From UBA1206 sp050953105 (lineage in GTDB: Bacteria > Bacillota > Clostridia > Oscillospirales > CAG-382): a DNA stretch of 64,000 nucleotides. A model generated the notes under the pieces. The model made no database searches, was not told where the DNA came from, and saw only the letters and a program-made list of their open reading frames with translations. The stretch spans positions 558,001 through 622,000 of the forward strand of contig JBMNMA010000004.1 of NCBI GenBank assembly GCA_050953105.1. Reading direction: 5' to 3'. Made by a program: the position numbers and the translations under genes. The stretch's first letter is position 1; every line of letters starts with the position of its first letter. Of the stretch, positions 50,954-58,134 are shown piece by piece.

Positions 50954-51721
50954 TTATTCGGCGGAATAGTCGGTGTCGATTATTCCGTCCCCGTCCTCGT
51001 CGACGGCTATGATTGAAATTTTCATATCAATCTTAAAGGTGCCGCCTATAAGGTCGTCGGTGCAGTCAATGTCGTCCCCCTCTATCCATATAACCACGGT
51101 GAACTTTACCATGTCGCCGGGGGCGGTGGTGGGGAGCTGGCTGCGGGAAATGGTGGTGGCGGATATGAATTCCTGACACACCGTGCCGTCGGTGTCAACC
51201 TCCGGCCCTTTTCCGTCTGATCTGGTGCGGGCGTAGGTGGTAGGCTCGCCGTTTATGTAAAGCCTTATACGCACCGCCTTGTCAAGGTTCTGGGTTACGT
51301 TGACCATGTAAAGCAGATACTCGGTTTTAACCGTCTTTTTGCCCACGTTTTTCATGTAATAGGTGTAGGCCACATAGTTTTCGCCGTTGTGACTGCCGTC
51401 TATCATGTCAAGGTCTGCCGGCAGGTCACGGACGCTTATGTTGGTTATCTTTTCGGCCGCTCTTGCGTTTAACCGGCTGGTCATGGTGTTGAAGTTGCGC
51501 TCCTCCGACAATGCAAGCTGATAATCTATATTGTCAAGCTTTTTTATTGAAACGGTGTAGCTGCCGTATTTGTCATACATGACGGCTATCACATACATGG
51601 TGGAGGTAAGCAGCGTCACCACCGAAAGGATTATGGGGACAACCCTCATCAATATCCGGTAGCGTTTAACCTCGTGAGCGGTGCGGACAAGAAACCGTTT
51701 GGGGTCCTTTGATAAAAACAT
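50954..51721 (-). CDS. Membrane-anchored camelysin-like protein (member 0)
   Basis: 255 aa. A basic cytoplasmic N-terminus (about 1-25), then a membrane helix (about 26-50) without the SYAWF cleavage pattern, and an extracytoplasmic domain that ends in WIEGDDIDCTDDLIGG, the same DxDC motif as the secreted members. It may be a membrane base or anchor for the assembled material. Its ATG shares one base with the stop of the EAL-like gene (TAATG). Confidence 0.72.
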   Translation of the reverse strand: MFLSKDPKRFLVRTAHEVKRYRILMRVVPIILSVVTLLTSTMYVIAVMYDKYGSYTVSIKKLDNIDYQLALSEERNFNTMTSRLNARAAEKITNISVRDLPADLDMIDGSHNGENYVAYTYYMKNVGKKTVKTEYLLYMVNVTQNLDKAVRIRLYINGEPTTYARTRSDGKGPEVDTDGTVCQEFISATTISRSQLPTTAPGDMVKFTVVIWIEGDDIDCTDDLIGGTFKIDMKISIIAVDEDGDGIIDTDYSAE

Positions 51722-52515
51722 TACAGTCCCTCCGTCTGCCTTGCCCTAAAGTCCTCGTAGGTCAGCCATTCACCGTCGTCGTCCTCAAAGGAAGTGAAAC
51801 CGGAAAATCCTGCTTTAGCGTAAACATCCGGCTTTGCTGCCGACGGCATTTTGCCCGCCACGCATACCACCGGTTCGCAGTCGTTGGACCTTACAAAGGC
51901 GGTAAGCTGGGAAGCCAAGCGGTTGCCTGACGGCGTTTCGGCCTTTTGCGAAACCGAAGGAATGAACATACACACGTCCACGGGGAGTCCGAAAAGCCGG
52001 CTTACCGGGCAGAATTCGTCGCCGTAGGCGGTTATTGCGGTTTTAAACCCTAATGCCTTAAAATCCCGCAGGGCGGCGGATATGCGATCAAGGTCGTCAA
52101 ACAGGGCGTCGGACAAAAACTCAAGACAGATTTTCGAAGGGTTTGAAAGCCCTTCCTTTTGCAACGCCTCCTCCAGCTTGGCGGCGGCGTCTTTTCTTTG
52201 CATAAGCTTAATGGGTATGTAGGTAGTAATCCAGTCGTATTGCACCTCGTCGGCATCAAGCTTTTGTGAAAGCCTTATTACCGATCTCAAGTCGCTTATC
52301 GCAAGCCTTATGGATTGAAGGGTGCGGTCGCAGACGTTGCGGTATTGAACCGGTCTTACTACTCCAAGCTGAAGGGAATTGACCTGCCTTATGGTTCTGA
52401 AAGCGTAAACCTCACGGGAAACGCATCTTCTAACCGGGGAAATAAGGGTGGTTAAGGGTTCAATGCCGCTTTCGGTGATATTTTTTATTAATGTCCCTCT
52501 CCTCGGCGTAGCCAT
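51721..52515 (-). CDS. Degenerate EAL-domain protein
   Basis: 264 aa, no membrane helix. Residues about 45-225 align by eye with the EAL fold (LQLGVVRPVQYR where EAL-LR is expected; ICLEFLSDALFDDLDRISAALRDFKALGFKTAI in the region of strands 3-4), but the EAL glutamate and the DDFG motif are replaced. It is therefore more likely a c-di-GMP sensor or a structural relic than a hydrolase. First gene after the riboswitch array, with a very strong AGGAGG site. Confidence 0.68.
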   Translation of the reverse strand: MATPRRGTLIKNITESGIEPLTTLISPVRRCVSREVYAFRTIRQVNSLQLGVVRPVQYRNVCDRTLQSIRLAISDLRSVIRLSQKLDADEVQYDWITTYIPIKLMQRKDAAAKLEEALQKEGLSNPSKICLEFLSDALFDDLDRISAALRDFKALGFKTAITAYGDEFCPVSRLFGLPVDVCMFIPSVSQKAETPSGNRLASQLTAFVRSNDCEPVVCVAGKMPSAAKPDVYAKAGFSGFTSFEDDDGEWLTYEDFRARQTEGL

Positions 52516-52548
52516 TTCCTTCCTCCTGTAAGTTTTGCCGGTTTAACT

Positions 52549-52590
52549 AAAAAAGCCAGATGCAATTAATAATTGATAATTGCAACTGGC
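52549..52590 (-). terminator. Expression-platform terminator of GEMM-a
   Basis: Minus-strand AGCCAGTTGCAATTA/TTAATTGCATCTGGCT-type stem with a T6 tail. Its 5' arm overlaps the 3' end of the GEMM-a aptamer. Last control point before the operon. Confidence 0.85.
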
Positions 52591-52646
52591 TGCCATTCTT
52601 GTCAGGCCCTATAGCTTTGCGTCGCGCCCTTTCGGGCGGTTTGCCA
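52588..52646 (-). promoter_or_regulatory. Cyclic di-GMP-I riboswitch (GEMM-a)
   Basis: Minus strand: TTGGCAAACC, GCCC-GAAA-GGGC tetraloop hairpin, GCGACGCAAAGC, TATAGGGCCTGAC, ATGGCAGCCAG. UUGGC pairs with GCCAG as P1. Followed by the terminator at 52549. Confidence 0.9.
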
Positions 52647-52673
52647 AATATTCATATAGTGTATAATCGAATA

Positions 52674-52708
52674 AAAAAACAGCTGCAATTTAACTAATTG
52701 CAACTGGC
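52674..52708 (-). terminator. Expression-platform terminator of GEMM-b
   Basis: Minus-strand AGTTGCAATTA/AATTGCAGCT stem with T7, overlapping the aptamer 3' end. Confidence 0.85.
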
Positions 52709-52764
52709 TGCCATTCTTGTCAGGCCCTATAGCTTTGCGTCGCGCCCTTTCGGACGCTTTGCCC
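52706..52764 (-). promoter_or_regulatory. Cyclic di-GMP-I riboswitch (GEMM-b)
   Basis: As GEMM-a, but with GGCAAAGCGTCC-GAAA-GGGCGC as first hairpin. It lies 16 bp downstream of the consensus promoter at 52781-52809. Confidence 0.9.
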
Positions 52765-52780
52765 TTATTCGATTGAACAC

Positions 52781-52809
52781 ATTATAATGAGTGAAAATAA
52801 CTTTGTCAA
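52781..52809 (-). promoter_or_regulatory. Promoter P1 of the surface-protein operon
   Basis: Minus-strand TTGACA (52804-52809), 17-bp spacer, TATAAT (52781-52786), directly ahead of GEMM-b. Confidence 0.88.
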
Positions 52810-52917
52810 GGGGTTTTTTCAAAAAAATCGAAAAAAATATATATTTTTTCCCTTTGTTTTTATTTTATACCATATTCGCCGCAAGTCAATATATTTTTTA
52901 AAGTTTTTACTTTTTAT

Positions 52918-52976
52918 GGCTGCCATTCTTGTCAGGCCCTATAGCTTTGCGTCGCGCCCTTTCGGGCGGTTTGCCA
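52918..52976 (-). promoter_or_regulatory. Cyclic di-GMP-I riboswitch (GEMM-c), no terminator
   Basis: Identical to GEMM-a over the aptamer, but the downstream flank is an AT-rich sequence without the terminator, because the duplication joint falls there. The P1 3' arm is shortened (GCCAT for GCCAG). It may be non-functional. Confidence 0.8.
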
Positions 52977-53003
52977 AATATTCATATAGTGTATAATCGA
53001 ATA

Positions 53004-53038
53004 AAAAAACAGCTGCAATTTAACTAATTGCAACTGGC
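53004..53038 (-). terminator. Expression-platform terminator of GEMM-d
   Basis: Identical to the one at 52674-52708. Confidence 0.85.
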
Positions 53039-53094
53039 TGCCATTCTTGTCAGGCCCTATAGCTTTGCGTCGCGCCCTTTCGGACGCTTTGCCC
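53036..53094 (-). promoter_or_regulatory. Cyclic di-GMP-I riboswitch (GEMM-d)
   Basis: Identical to GEMM-b; first aptamer met by transcripts from the distal promoter. Confidence 0.9.
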
Positions 53095-53110
53095 TTATTC
53101 GATTGAACAC

Positions 53111-53139
53111 ATTATAATGAGTGAAAATAACTTTGTCAA
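53111..53139 (-). promoter_or_regulatory. Promoter P2 of the surface-protein operon
   Basis: Minus-strand TTGACA (53134-53139), 17-bp spacer, TATAAT (53111-53116); duplicated copy of P1. Confidence 0.88.
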
Positions 53140-53254
53140 GGGGTTTTTTCAAAAAAATCGAAAAAAATATATATTTTTTCCCTTTGTTTTTATTTTATAC
53201 CATATTCGCCGCAAGTCAATATATTTTTAAAATTTTTACTTTTTATGGCTGCCC

Positions 53255-53283
53255 TTGACACGGTGGCGTTTATATGCTAAAAT
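53255..53283 (+). promoter_or_regulatory. Promoter of the HAD-Nudix-bioY unit
   Basis: TTGACA (53255-53260), 17-bp spacer, TAAAAT (53278-53283). Confidence 0.8.
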
Positions 53284-53314
53284 TTGTCGTTAATATACCG
53301 AAAGGCAATTAAAA

Positions 53315-53953
53315 ATGGTCAATTTAAAGGAAATTAAAAATTTTATATGGGATTTTGACGGCACGCTGTATGACACCTATCCCTATACCATAGACTGCTT
53401 TATTAAAGCTCTTGAAACCACCGGCCACACCGCCGACAGGCTTGAGGTTTATTCACTAATGATGAACACCATCGAACACGCCTTTGCGGTGTTTGAGGAA
53501 AAATTTAACCTTGGTTCCTCGTTAAGGGAAGCCTACGGGAAAATACGCCAGGCATCCCCCCATTCCCAGGGCGGGCCTTTCATGTTTGCCGAAAAAGTTC
53601 TTGAAAGGGTTATAGAAAACGGCGGGGAAAACTATATGTTCACCCACCGGGTTAAGGATGTTTATGACATTATGGGGCATTTCGGCACACTAAAATATTT
53701 CAAGGATATTGTCACCCTTGCCGACAACGTTGCTCCCAAGCCGTCGCCGGAGGCAATTATATACCTTATAAATAAGCATGGCCTTGACAAAGATAAAACC
53801 ATAATGATAGGCGACAGGGAAATTGATGTTAAAAGCGGTGAAAACGCCGGAGTTTACACCTGCCATATAACCAACAACCTGCCATATCACGACTTTTCCG
53901 CCACTTTGCGAATTGGCAGCTTAAAGGATATGCTTGATTTACTGGAAGGATAA
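53315..53953 (+). CDS. HAD-family phosphatase (phosphoglycolate phosphatase-like)
   Basis: 212 aa. HAD motif I WDFDGTLYDT (near 13-22, nucleophile Asp), motif III lysine in APKPSPEAI, motif IV MIGDREIDV. A cap helical domain lies between (about 25-90). The substrate is unknown. Leads a three-gene unit with Nudix and bioY, spaced 3 and 13 bp. Confidence 0.85.
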   Translation: MVNLKEIKNFIWDFDGTLYDTYPYTIDCFIKALETTGHTADRLEVYSLMMNTIEHAFAVFEEKFNLGSSLREAYGKIRQASPHSQGGPFMFAEKVLERVIENGGENYMFTHRVKDVYDIMGHFGTLKYFKDIVTLADNVAPKPSPEAIIYLINKHGLDKDKTIMIGDREIDVKSGENAGVYTCHITNNLPYHDFSATLRIGSLKDMLDLLEG

Positions 53954-53956
53954 AAA

Positions 53957-54439
53957 ATGACTAACATGACCACCCTCTGCTACTTAAAGCGGGGAAACGA
54001 ATACCTTATGCTCCACCGGATAAAAAAGGAAAGCGACATCAATGCCGGCAAATGGATAGGCATAGGCGGCCATTTTGAGTTTGGCGAATCCCCGGAGGAG
54101 TGTATGAAACGGGAGGTTTTTGAGGAAACGGGCTTCACCGTTACCGACTGGAAATACCGCGGGTTGGTAACCTTTGTTTCGGACAAGTCCTTTTGCGAAT
54201 ATATGCATCTATTTATCGCAGAAGGCTGGACGGGTGCCGGCCATGAGTGCAGCGAAGGCGTGCTGGAGTGGGTGGATATTGACAGGCTGAACAGCCTTAA
54301 TATGTGGCAGGGGGACAAAGTGTTTTTGAAATTGATAAAGAAAGACGTCCCCTTTTTCTCCCTGAAGCTTTCTTACAGCAAAGGTGATCTTGTCGAAGCC
54401 GTCCTTGACGGCAAAGCCATTGATATATCGTTATATTAA
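53957..54439 (+). CDS. Nudix hydrolase, MutT/8-oxo-dGTPase-like
   Basis: 160 aa. The Nudix box GHFEFGESPEECMKREVFEETGF (near 36-58) has the full G-x5-E-x7-REVxEExG pattern. MLHRIKKESDINAGKWIGIGG matches the MTH1/MutT-like subgroup. Likely hydrolyses a modified nucleotide. Starts 3 bp after the HAD gene. Confidence 0.87.
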   Translation: MTNMTTLCYLKRGNEYLMLHRIKKESDINAGKWIGIGGHFEFGESPEECMKREVFEETGFTVTDWKYRGLVTFVSDKSFCEYMHLFIAEGWTGAGHECSEGVLEWVDIDRLNSLNMWQGDKVFLKLIKKDVPFFSLKLSYSKGDLVEAVLDGKAIDISLY

Positions 54440-54452
54440 AAAGGAAGCCGGT

Positions 54453-55016
54453 ATGACAGAAAAAACATTATTTAAAAACGAAAGGGTAAAGGACATTGTC
54501 CTTTGCTCGTTGTTTGCGGCACTTATTGCCGTCTGTTCATGGATATCCATTCCCGCCACCATACCCTTTACCCTTCAAACCTTCGGTGTTTTCGTAACCG
54601 TGGGAATGTTAGGGGGGCGAAAGGGACTTATAACCGTTCTGTTATATATAATAATGGGACTTATCGGGCTCCCCGTGTTTTCAAACTTTACCGGAGGATT
54701 TGCCATCCTTGCCGGCAACACCGGAGGATATATTATAGGTTTTTTGGGAATTGCCGGCGTAATGTGGCTGTTTGAAAACCTTTTCGGCAAAAACCTTTGG
54801 TCTTTGGCATCTTCCATGGTTTTGGGGCTTTTGGTATGCTACGCCTTCGGCACCGCATGGTTTATGGTGGCCTACGCCCGGTCAGCCGGTGCGGTAGGAC
54901 TTGCCACCGTATTGTCCTGGTGCGTTTTTCCCTTTATTGTCCCCGACCTGCTTAAAATAAGCCTTGCGATTGTTCTTGTAAAGCGCTTGAAACCGGCTAT
55001 ACAAAGCAAAAAGTAA
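54453..55016 (+). CDS. bioY: Biotin transporter substrate-binding subunit BioY (ECF)
   Basis: 187 aa, about six membrane helices. SIPATIPFTLQTFGVFVTVGMLGGRKG and GLIGLPVFSNFTGG...GNTGGYIIGF are BioY signatures. The S-component works with a shared ECF module (EcfA/A'/T), not encoded here, so it is a group II type. I chose ATG 54453 (AAAGGAAG) rather than the earlier in-frame start inside the Nudix gene. No BirA operator was recognised. Confidence 0.92.
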   Translation: MTEKTLFKNERVKDIVLCSLFAALIAVCSWISIPATIPFTLQTFGVFVTVGMLGGRKGLITVLLYIIMGLIGLPVFSNFTGGFAILAGNTGGYIIGFLGIAGVMWLFENLFGKNLWSLASSMVLGLLVCYAFGTAWFMVAYARSAGAVGLATVLSWCVFPFIVPDLLKISLAIVLVKRLKPAIQSKK

Positions 55017-55023
55017 AGACATA

Positions 55024-55053
55024 CAAAAAACCGCCCGTCCGGGCGGTTTTTGC
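55024..55053. terminator. Terminator between bioY and the convergent DUF4855 gene
   Basis: AAAAAACCGCCC-GTCC-GGGCGGTTTTT, symmetric, usable by both strands. Confidence 0.92.
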
Positions 55054-55068
55054 TTTATATAACAATAT

Positions 55069-56718
55069 TTATCTAAACTTCCTAGACACATACTTTTCTT
55101 TGGCGAAAAGGTAGGTGTCATCATATACAGAGCGGACAAGGGGGTCATCCGATGTATACGCACGGTAAAATTCACCGGGGACGCCGCCCTGATAATACAT
55201 CTTAATGGTGTTCATATAACCGGTTTCAGCACCCACGTCGAGATAGCACTTGTATCTTTCGATATCGTCCGGCTTTAAGCCGCCTATTTCAAGCTCAACG
55301 CACATGCCCAGAGCCTTGGTCATAGAGGCGTTTTCATACAGCCGCTGGACAGGCTCGTCTTTTCTGAAAGCATAGTTGGGCTGCATGCAGGCTATGTCAA
55401 AGCCGTTTTCTTTCCAGTCGGTAAAGCCCCAGGCCTGGAAATAGGGAATCCAGAAGAATTTCAGTCCCAGCGAATGGAGATATTCCCGGGCAAAGGCAAG
55501 CAGGTCAAGCTCATACTCGTCGTTGTAGTTGATATCCTCCTCAAACCAGTAGAACCCGCCGAGGTTTAGGTGGCTGTAATTTCTTTCTTTAAATCTGTTA
55601 AGCTGTTCGTCGATAACCCACTTAAGAGCCTTTTTTCTGTCCTGCAGGGAGGACATATCCTCGTCCACACCGTCACCGTCAAGGTCGCCGAATTTTTCGG
55701 GGAATTCGCCGTATCTTACCTTGGTGCAGAGTATGGAGAAGAATACGTTAACTTTATAATCCTTAAGCCCAAGCTCCTTTTCCACAATACCGGCGGCCTC
55801 GTTGAGGGCGTCGGTGTTTCTGCCTTCGGCAAAGACGTTGTCAACGTAATACTTCCAGCCCTCGGCGCATTTGTATAATTTGGAATAGGTAAAAACCGAG
55901 TAGGGAAGATATAGGAAGGAGTCAAAGAAGGTGTCGGTCATTTTTCCTTCTTTATTTATATAAGCCAGGTGGGGGATATACTGCTCGGTGGTTATAAGGC
56001 CAAGGCCGTTGGGGCCGACCTTTTCGGGGGGAACACAGTTGTAGGAAAGAAGGAGGTTGTGAACGTTAAGGAAGTCGGAATATTCGGGGTATTTATTAAC
56101 CATAGCAAGCGCCACATCGCCATCAAAGTCCTCGCCTACCACATCTTTTGCGTTTTCGGGTATGGCGGTGGTGCCGTAAACCTCGAATTCGTCTATCCAC
56201 ACATGGGAGGGAACCTCAAATTTAAAAGCAATGTAAAGTGCCTTGTAGGCGGCATCAAGTTTTTGGGTAAATTCAAACTTCTGGGTAAATTCGGGGGATT
56301 TTAAATCCCTCGCCTTGACTATACGCTGCCAGGAGTCGCCGTCCTGGGAAATTATCACGTCAAGCCTTCTGGGCAGCTTTACTCCGGTGGAGTCCTGACG
56401 TAAAAATGAAACCCTGACTTCGTCGATAGCCGAAAGAGCGGGCAGTTTAAATACCACCGACCGTCCCACACCCCGGGTGAAGTGGAAATAGGCCTTGTCG
56501 CTGCTGTCGGCAACGGCAGCCTTTATTCCGTCGGTAAGTTTTAAGCAGTCTTCTTTTGTGTTGTAGTAATCGGTTTCATAGGTGGTGCCTATGGTTGCGT
56601 CGGAGGAAATGCCATATAGGGGTAGGTTATACAATAAATTTTTACGCTGGTTGTCGGGATTTTCCCAAAGGGGAGGATTTTCAAATTTTTCTATTGAGTA
56701 ATCCTTGTAATAGCCCAT
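55069..56718 (-). CDS. DUF4855 protein
   Basis: 549 aa, no signal peptide. Residues about 55-195 look like a discoidin/F5-8-type sandwich (VSFLRQDSTGVKLPRRLDVIISQDG and VPSHVWIDEFEVYG). The C-terminal 330 residues hold the DUF4855 region with a barrel-like pattern (NLGGFYWFEEDINYND, FFWIPYFQAWGFTDW, ACMQPNYAFRKD, CVELEIGG), which suggests a glycoside hydrolase-like fold. Monocistronic. Substrate unknown. Confidence 0.78.
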   Translation of the reverse strand: MGYYKDYSIEKFENPPLWENPDNQRKNLLYNLPLYGISSDATIGTTYETDYYNTKEDCLKLTDGIKAAVADSSDKAYFHFTRGVGRSVVFKLPALSAIDEVRVSFLRQDSTGVKLPRRLDVIISQDGDSWQRIVKARDLKSPEFTQKFEFTQKLDAAYKALYIAFKFEVPSHVWIDEFEVYGTTAIPENAKDVVGEDFDGDVALAMVNKYPEYSDFLNVHNLLLSYNCVPPEKVGPNGLGLITTEQYIPHLAYINKEGKMTDTFFDSFLYLPYSVFTYSKLYKCAEGWKYYVDNVFAEGRNTDALNEAAGIVEKELGLKDYKVNVFFSILCTKVRYGEFPEKFGDLDGDGVDEDMSSLQDRKKALKWVIDEQLNRFKERNYSHLNLGGFYWFEEDINYNDEYELDLLAFAREYLHSLGLKFFWIPYFQAWGFTDWKENGFDIACMQPNYAFRKDEPVQRLYENASMTKALGMCVELEIGGLKPDDIERYKCYLDVGAETGYMNTIKMYYQGGVPGEFYRAYTSDDPLVRSVYDDTYLFAKEKYVSRKFR

Positions 56719-56879
56719 TTTTTAACCCTGCCTTTGTTTTATTTGTTTGAATAAAGTTTATCACAGTACGGAAAAAATGTCAATCGAAACGAATAACCGT
56801 TTTTAATTCGGCAAACACTATTATCGTTGCAGTTAGCAAAAGCTAACGATAGCCTATCGCCGAATACATTGAAATAATA

Positions 56880-56906
56880 TTAGCACTATAATTAAAAGAG
56901 TGCTAA
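56880..56906 (+). promoter_or_regulatory. CIRCE element (HrcA operator)
   Basis: TTAGCACTA-N9-GAGTGCTAA, one mismatch from the 9-9-9 consensus, 118 bp before the Hsp20 gene. A perfect GTTAGC-AAAA-GCTAAC palindrome (56832-56847) and a CIRCE half-site AGAGTGCTA (56968-56976) lie nearby. The gap 56719-57024 also has a possible -10 (TATAAT, 56946-56951) without a clear -35. Confidence 0.85.
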
Positions 56907-57024
56907 TATTTACAATTTTGTAACACATTTTACGATTTCGCCCATTATAATGATAATCGGAAAGCAGAGAGTGCTACCAAATACATAGTTAAAAATTAAA
57001 ATCGATATATTGGAGGTAACTGTT

Positions 57025-57468
57025 ATGTTAAGCAGAAGAAACAATGAAGTTGGTTTTTACAATCCTTTTAGGGAACTGGAAGAATTTGAAAAACGGTTTT
57101 TTGCCGAACCTTTCGGATTCTTCGGCAGAAACTGGTGGGGCCAATTCCAGACCGACATAAGGGACGAAGGTGATGCCTATGTCCTTGAAGCCGACCTTCC
57201 CGGCTTTAATAAAGAGGACATAAAGGTGGACATTAACAACGACGTTATGACCATCAAGGCCGAACGCAAGTCCCAGAAAGAAGAAAAGGACAACAAGGGA
57301 AGGTATATCTGCTGCGAAAGGTCATACGGTTCCTATGTGCGGCAGTTTGACCTGACGGGCATCAACGCCGACAATATCACCGCTAAATACGAAAACGGCG
57401 TTTTAACAATGACACTTCCCAAACTTACGCCGACTGCAAGCGAAAGCAGACGGATTGTAATCGAATAG
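57025..57468 (+). CDS. Small heat-shock protein, Hsp20 family
   Basis: 147 aa. Short N-terminal arm, alpha-crystallin domain about 45-135 (QTDIRDEGDAYVLEADLPGFNKEDIKVDI ... KYENGVLTMTLPK) and a C-terminal RRIVIE (IxI-type) tail. ATP-independent chaperone. I chose ATG 57025 after TTGGAGG; a TTG at 57010 lies in that site. Regulated by HrcA by inference from the CIRCE element. Confidence 0.95.
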   Translation: MLSRRNNEVGFYNPFRELEEFEKRFFAEPFGFFGRNWWGQFQTDIRDEGDAYVLEADLPGFNKEDIKVDINNDVMTIKAERKSQKEEKDNKGRYICCERSYGSYVRQFDLTGINADNITAKYENGVLTMTLPKLTPTASESRRIVIE

Positions 57469-57486
57469 TTGCTCTGACTCCGGCAG

Positions 57487-57517
57487 AAAAAAGTGCGCCA
57501 ATCGGCGCACTTTTTTC
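57487..57517. terminator. Terminator of the Hsp20 gene
   Basis: AAAAAAGTGCGCC-AATC-GGCGCACTTTTTT, symmetric. Confidence 0.92.
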
Positions 57518-57563
57518 GTTATTGTTTATGCAGAGGGGCAATAAAAACCGCTCCTGTGTTTTT

Positions 57564-58082
57564 TCACACTATTTTTTTAATATAATCCTCAAAGGTGACT
57601 GAATATTCGGTAAAATTGGTGCCGCTTTTAACGTGGCTCATGCCGCAGCGGACGGCTGTGCGCACCGAGCGGATGTTTTTGTGGCTTATTTTTGCTAAAA
57701 CCGCTTTACCGCGCTTTTCAAAAAAGACGTGTTCAAGGGCTTTGCTTAATGCGGCTTTGCCTAACCCTTTGCCCCACAGTTCCTCCTCGCCTATGACATA
57801 CACCACTTCATACCTGTCCCCGGGCAAGTCGATAAGTCTTATAAAGCCTATCGCTTCGTCATCATGCCCGGTGCAGATAAGAAAGAAATATCCGTTGCGG
57901 TTTAAGTGAAAAGTCAACATATGGGATTGTATGTTTTCGAGCAGATACAATAAATTATCCTTTGCATTAGGACTTTCGTTAAGGTATTTCGTTACATTTT
58001 CGTTGTTTAGCCATTTAATAATGTTTTGAATATCCTTAGTGTTTATGTCTGTCCGCAGACGGACAGAAAGAGCCTTTTGCAT
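57564..58082 (-). CDS. GNAT acetyltransferase
   Basis: 172 aa, acetyl-CoA loop ELWGKGLGKAAL near 118-129 and a RimJ/RimL-like order (IGFIRLIDLPGDRYEVVYVIGEE, NIRSVRTAVRCGM). Might acetylate a protein N-terminus or a small molecule. Monocistronic. Confidence 0.8.
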   Translation of the reverse strand: MQKALSVRLRTDINTKDIQNIIKWLNNENVTKYLNESPNAKDNLLYLLENIQSHMLTFHLNRNGYFFLICTGHDDEAIGFIRLIDLPGDRYEVVYVIGEEELWGKGLGKAALSKALEHVFFEKRGKAVLAKISHKNIRSVRTAVRCGMSHVKSGTNFTEYSVTFEDYIKKIV

Positions 58083-58134
58083 TACAACCTCAAAATTTTC
58101 TTAAAGCCCTTCTGTGCCACGCACCGACGGTTCT

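Larger units (their letters stand above)
52587..53245. repeat. 330-bp tandem duplication carrying two riboswitches per unit
   Basis: Unit 1 is 52587-52916 (330 bp), unit 2 is 52917-53245 (329 bp). They differ only near their ends (one T-run length change and one substitution at about 52897-52903 versus 53227-53232). A short third start of the unit (TGGCTGCC) follows at 53246. Each unit has a promoter and two GEMM motifs. This accounts for nearly all of the 52516-53314 gap. Confidence 0.95.

Noticed and set aside
52864..52889. Second minus-strand promoter (TTGACT...TATAAA) inside each 330-bp unit
   Set aside because: The spacer is only 14 bp; the 17-bp consensus promoter nearby is much better.
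52587..53245. CRISPR array
   Set aside because: The repeat units are about 330 bp, contain promoters and GEMM aptamers, and there are no spacers or cas genes.
56869..56892. TTGAAA...TATAAT promoter overlapping CIRCE
   Set aside because: The spacer would be 12 bp, too short; the real Hsp20 promoter remains uncertain.
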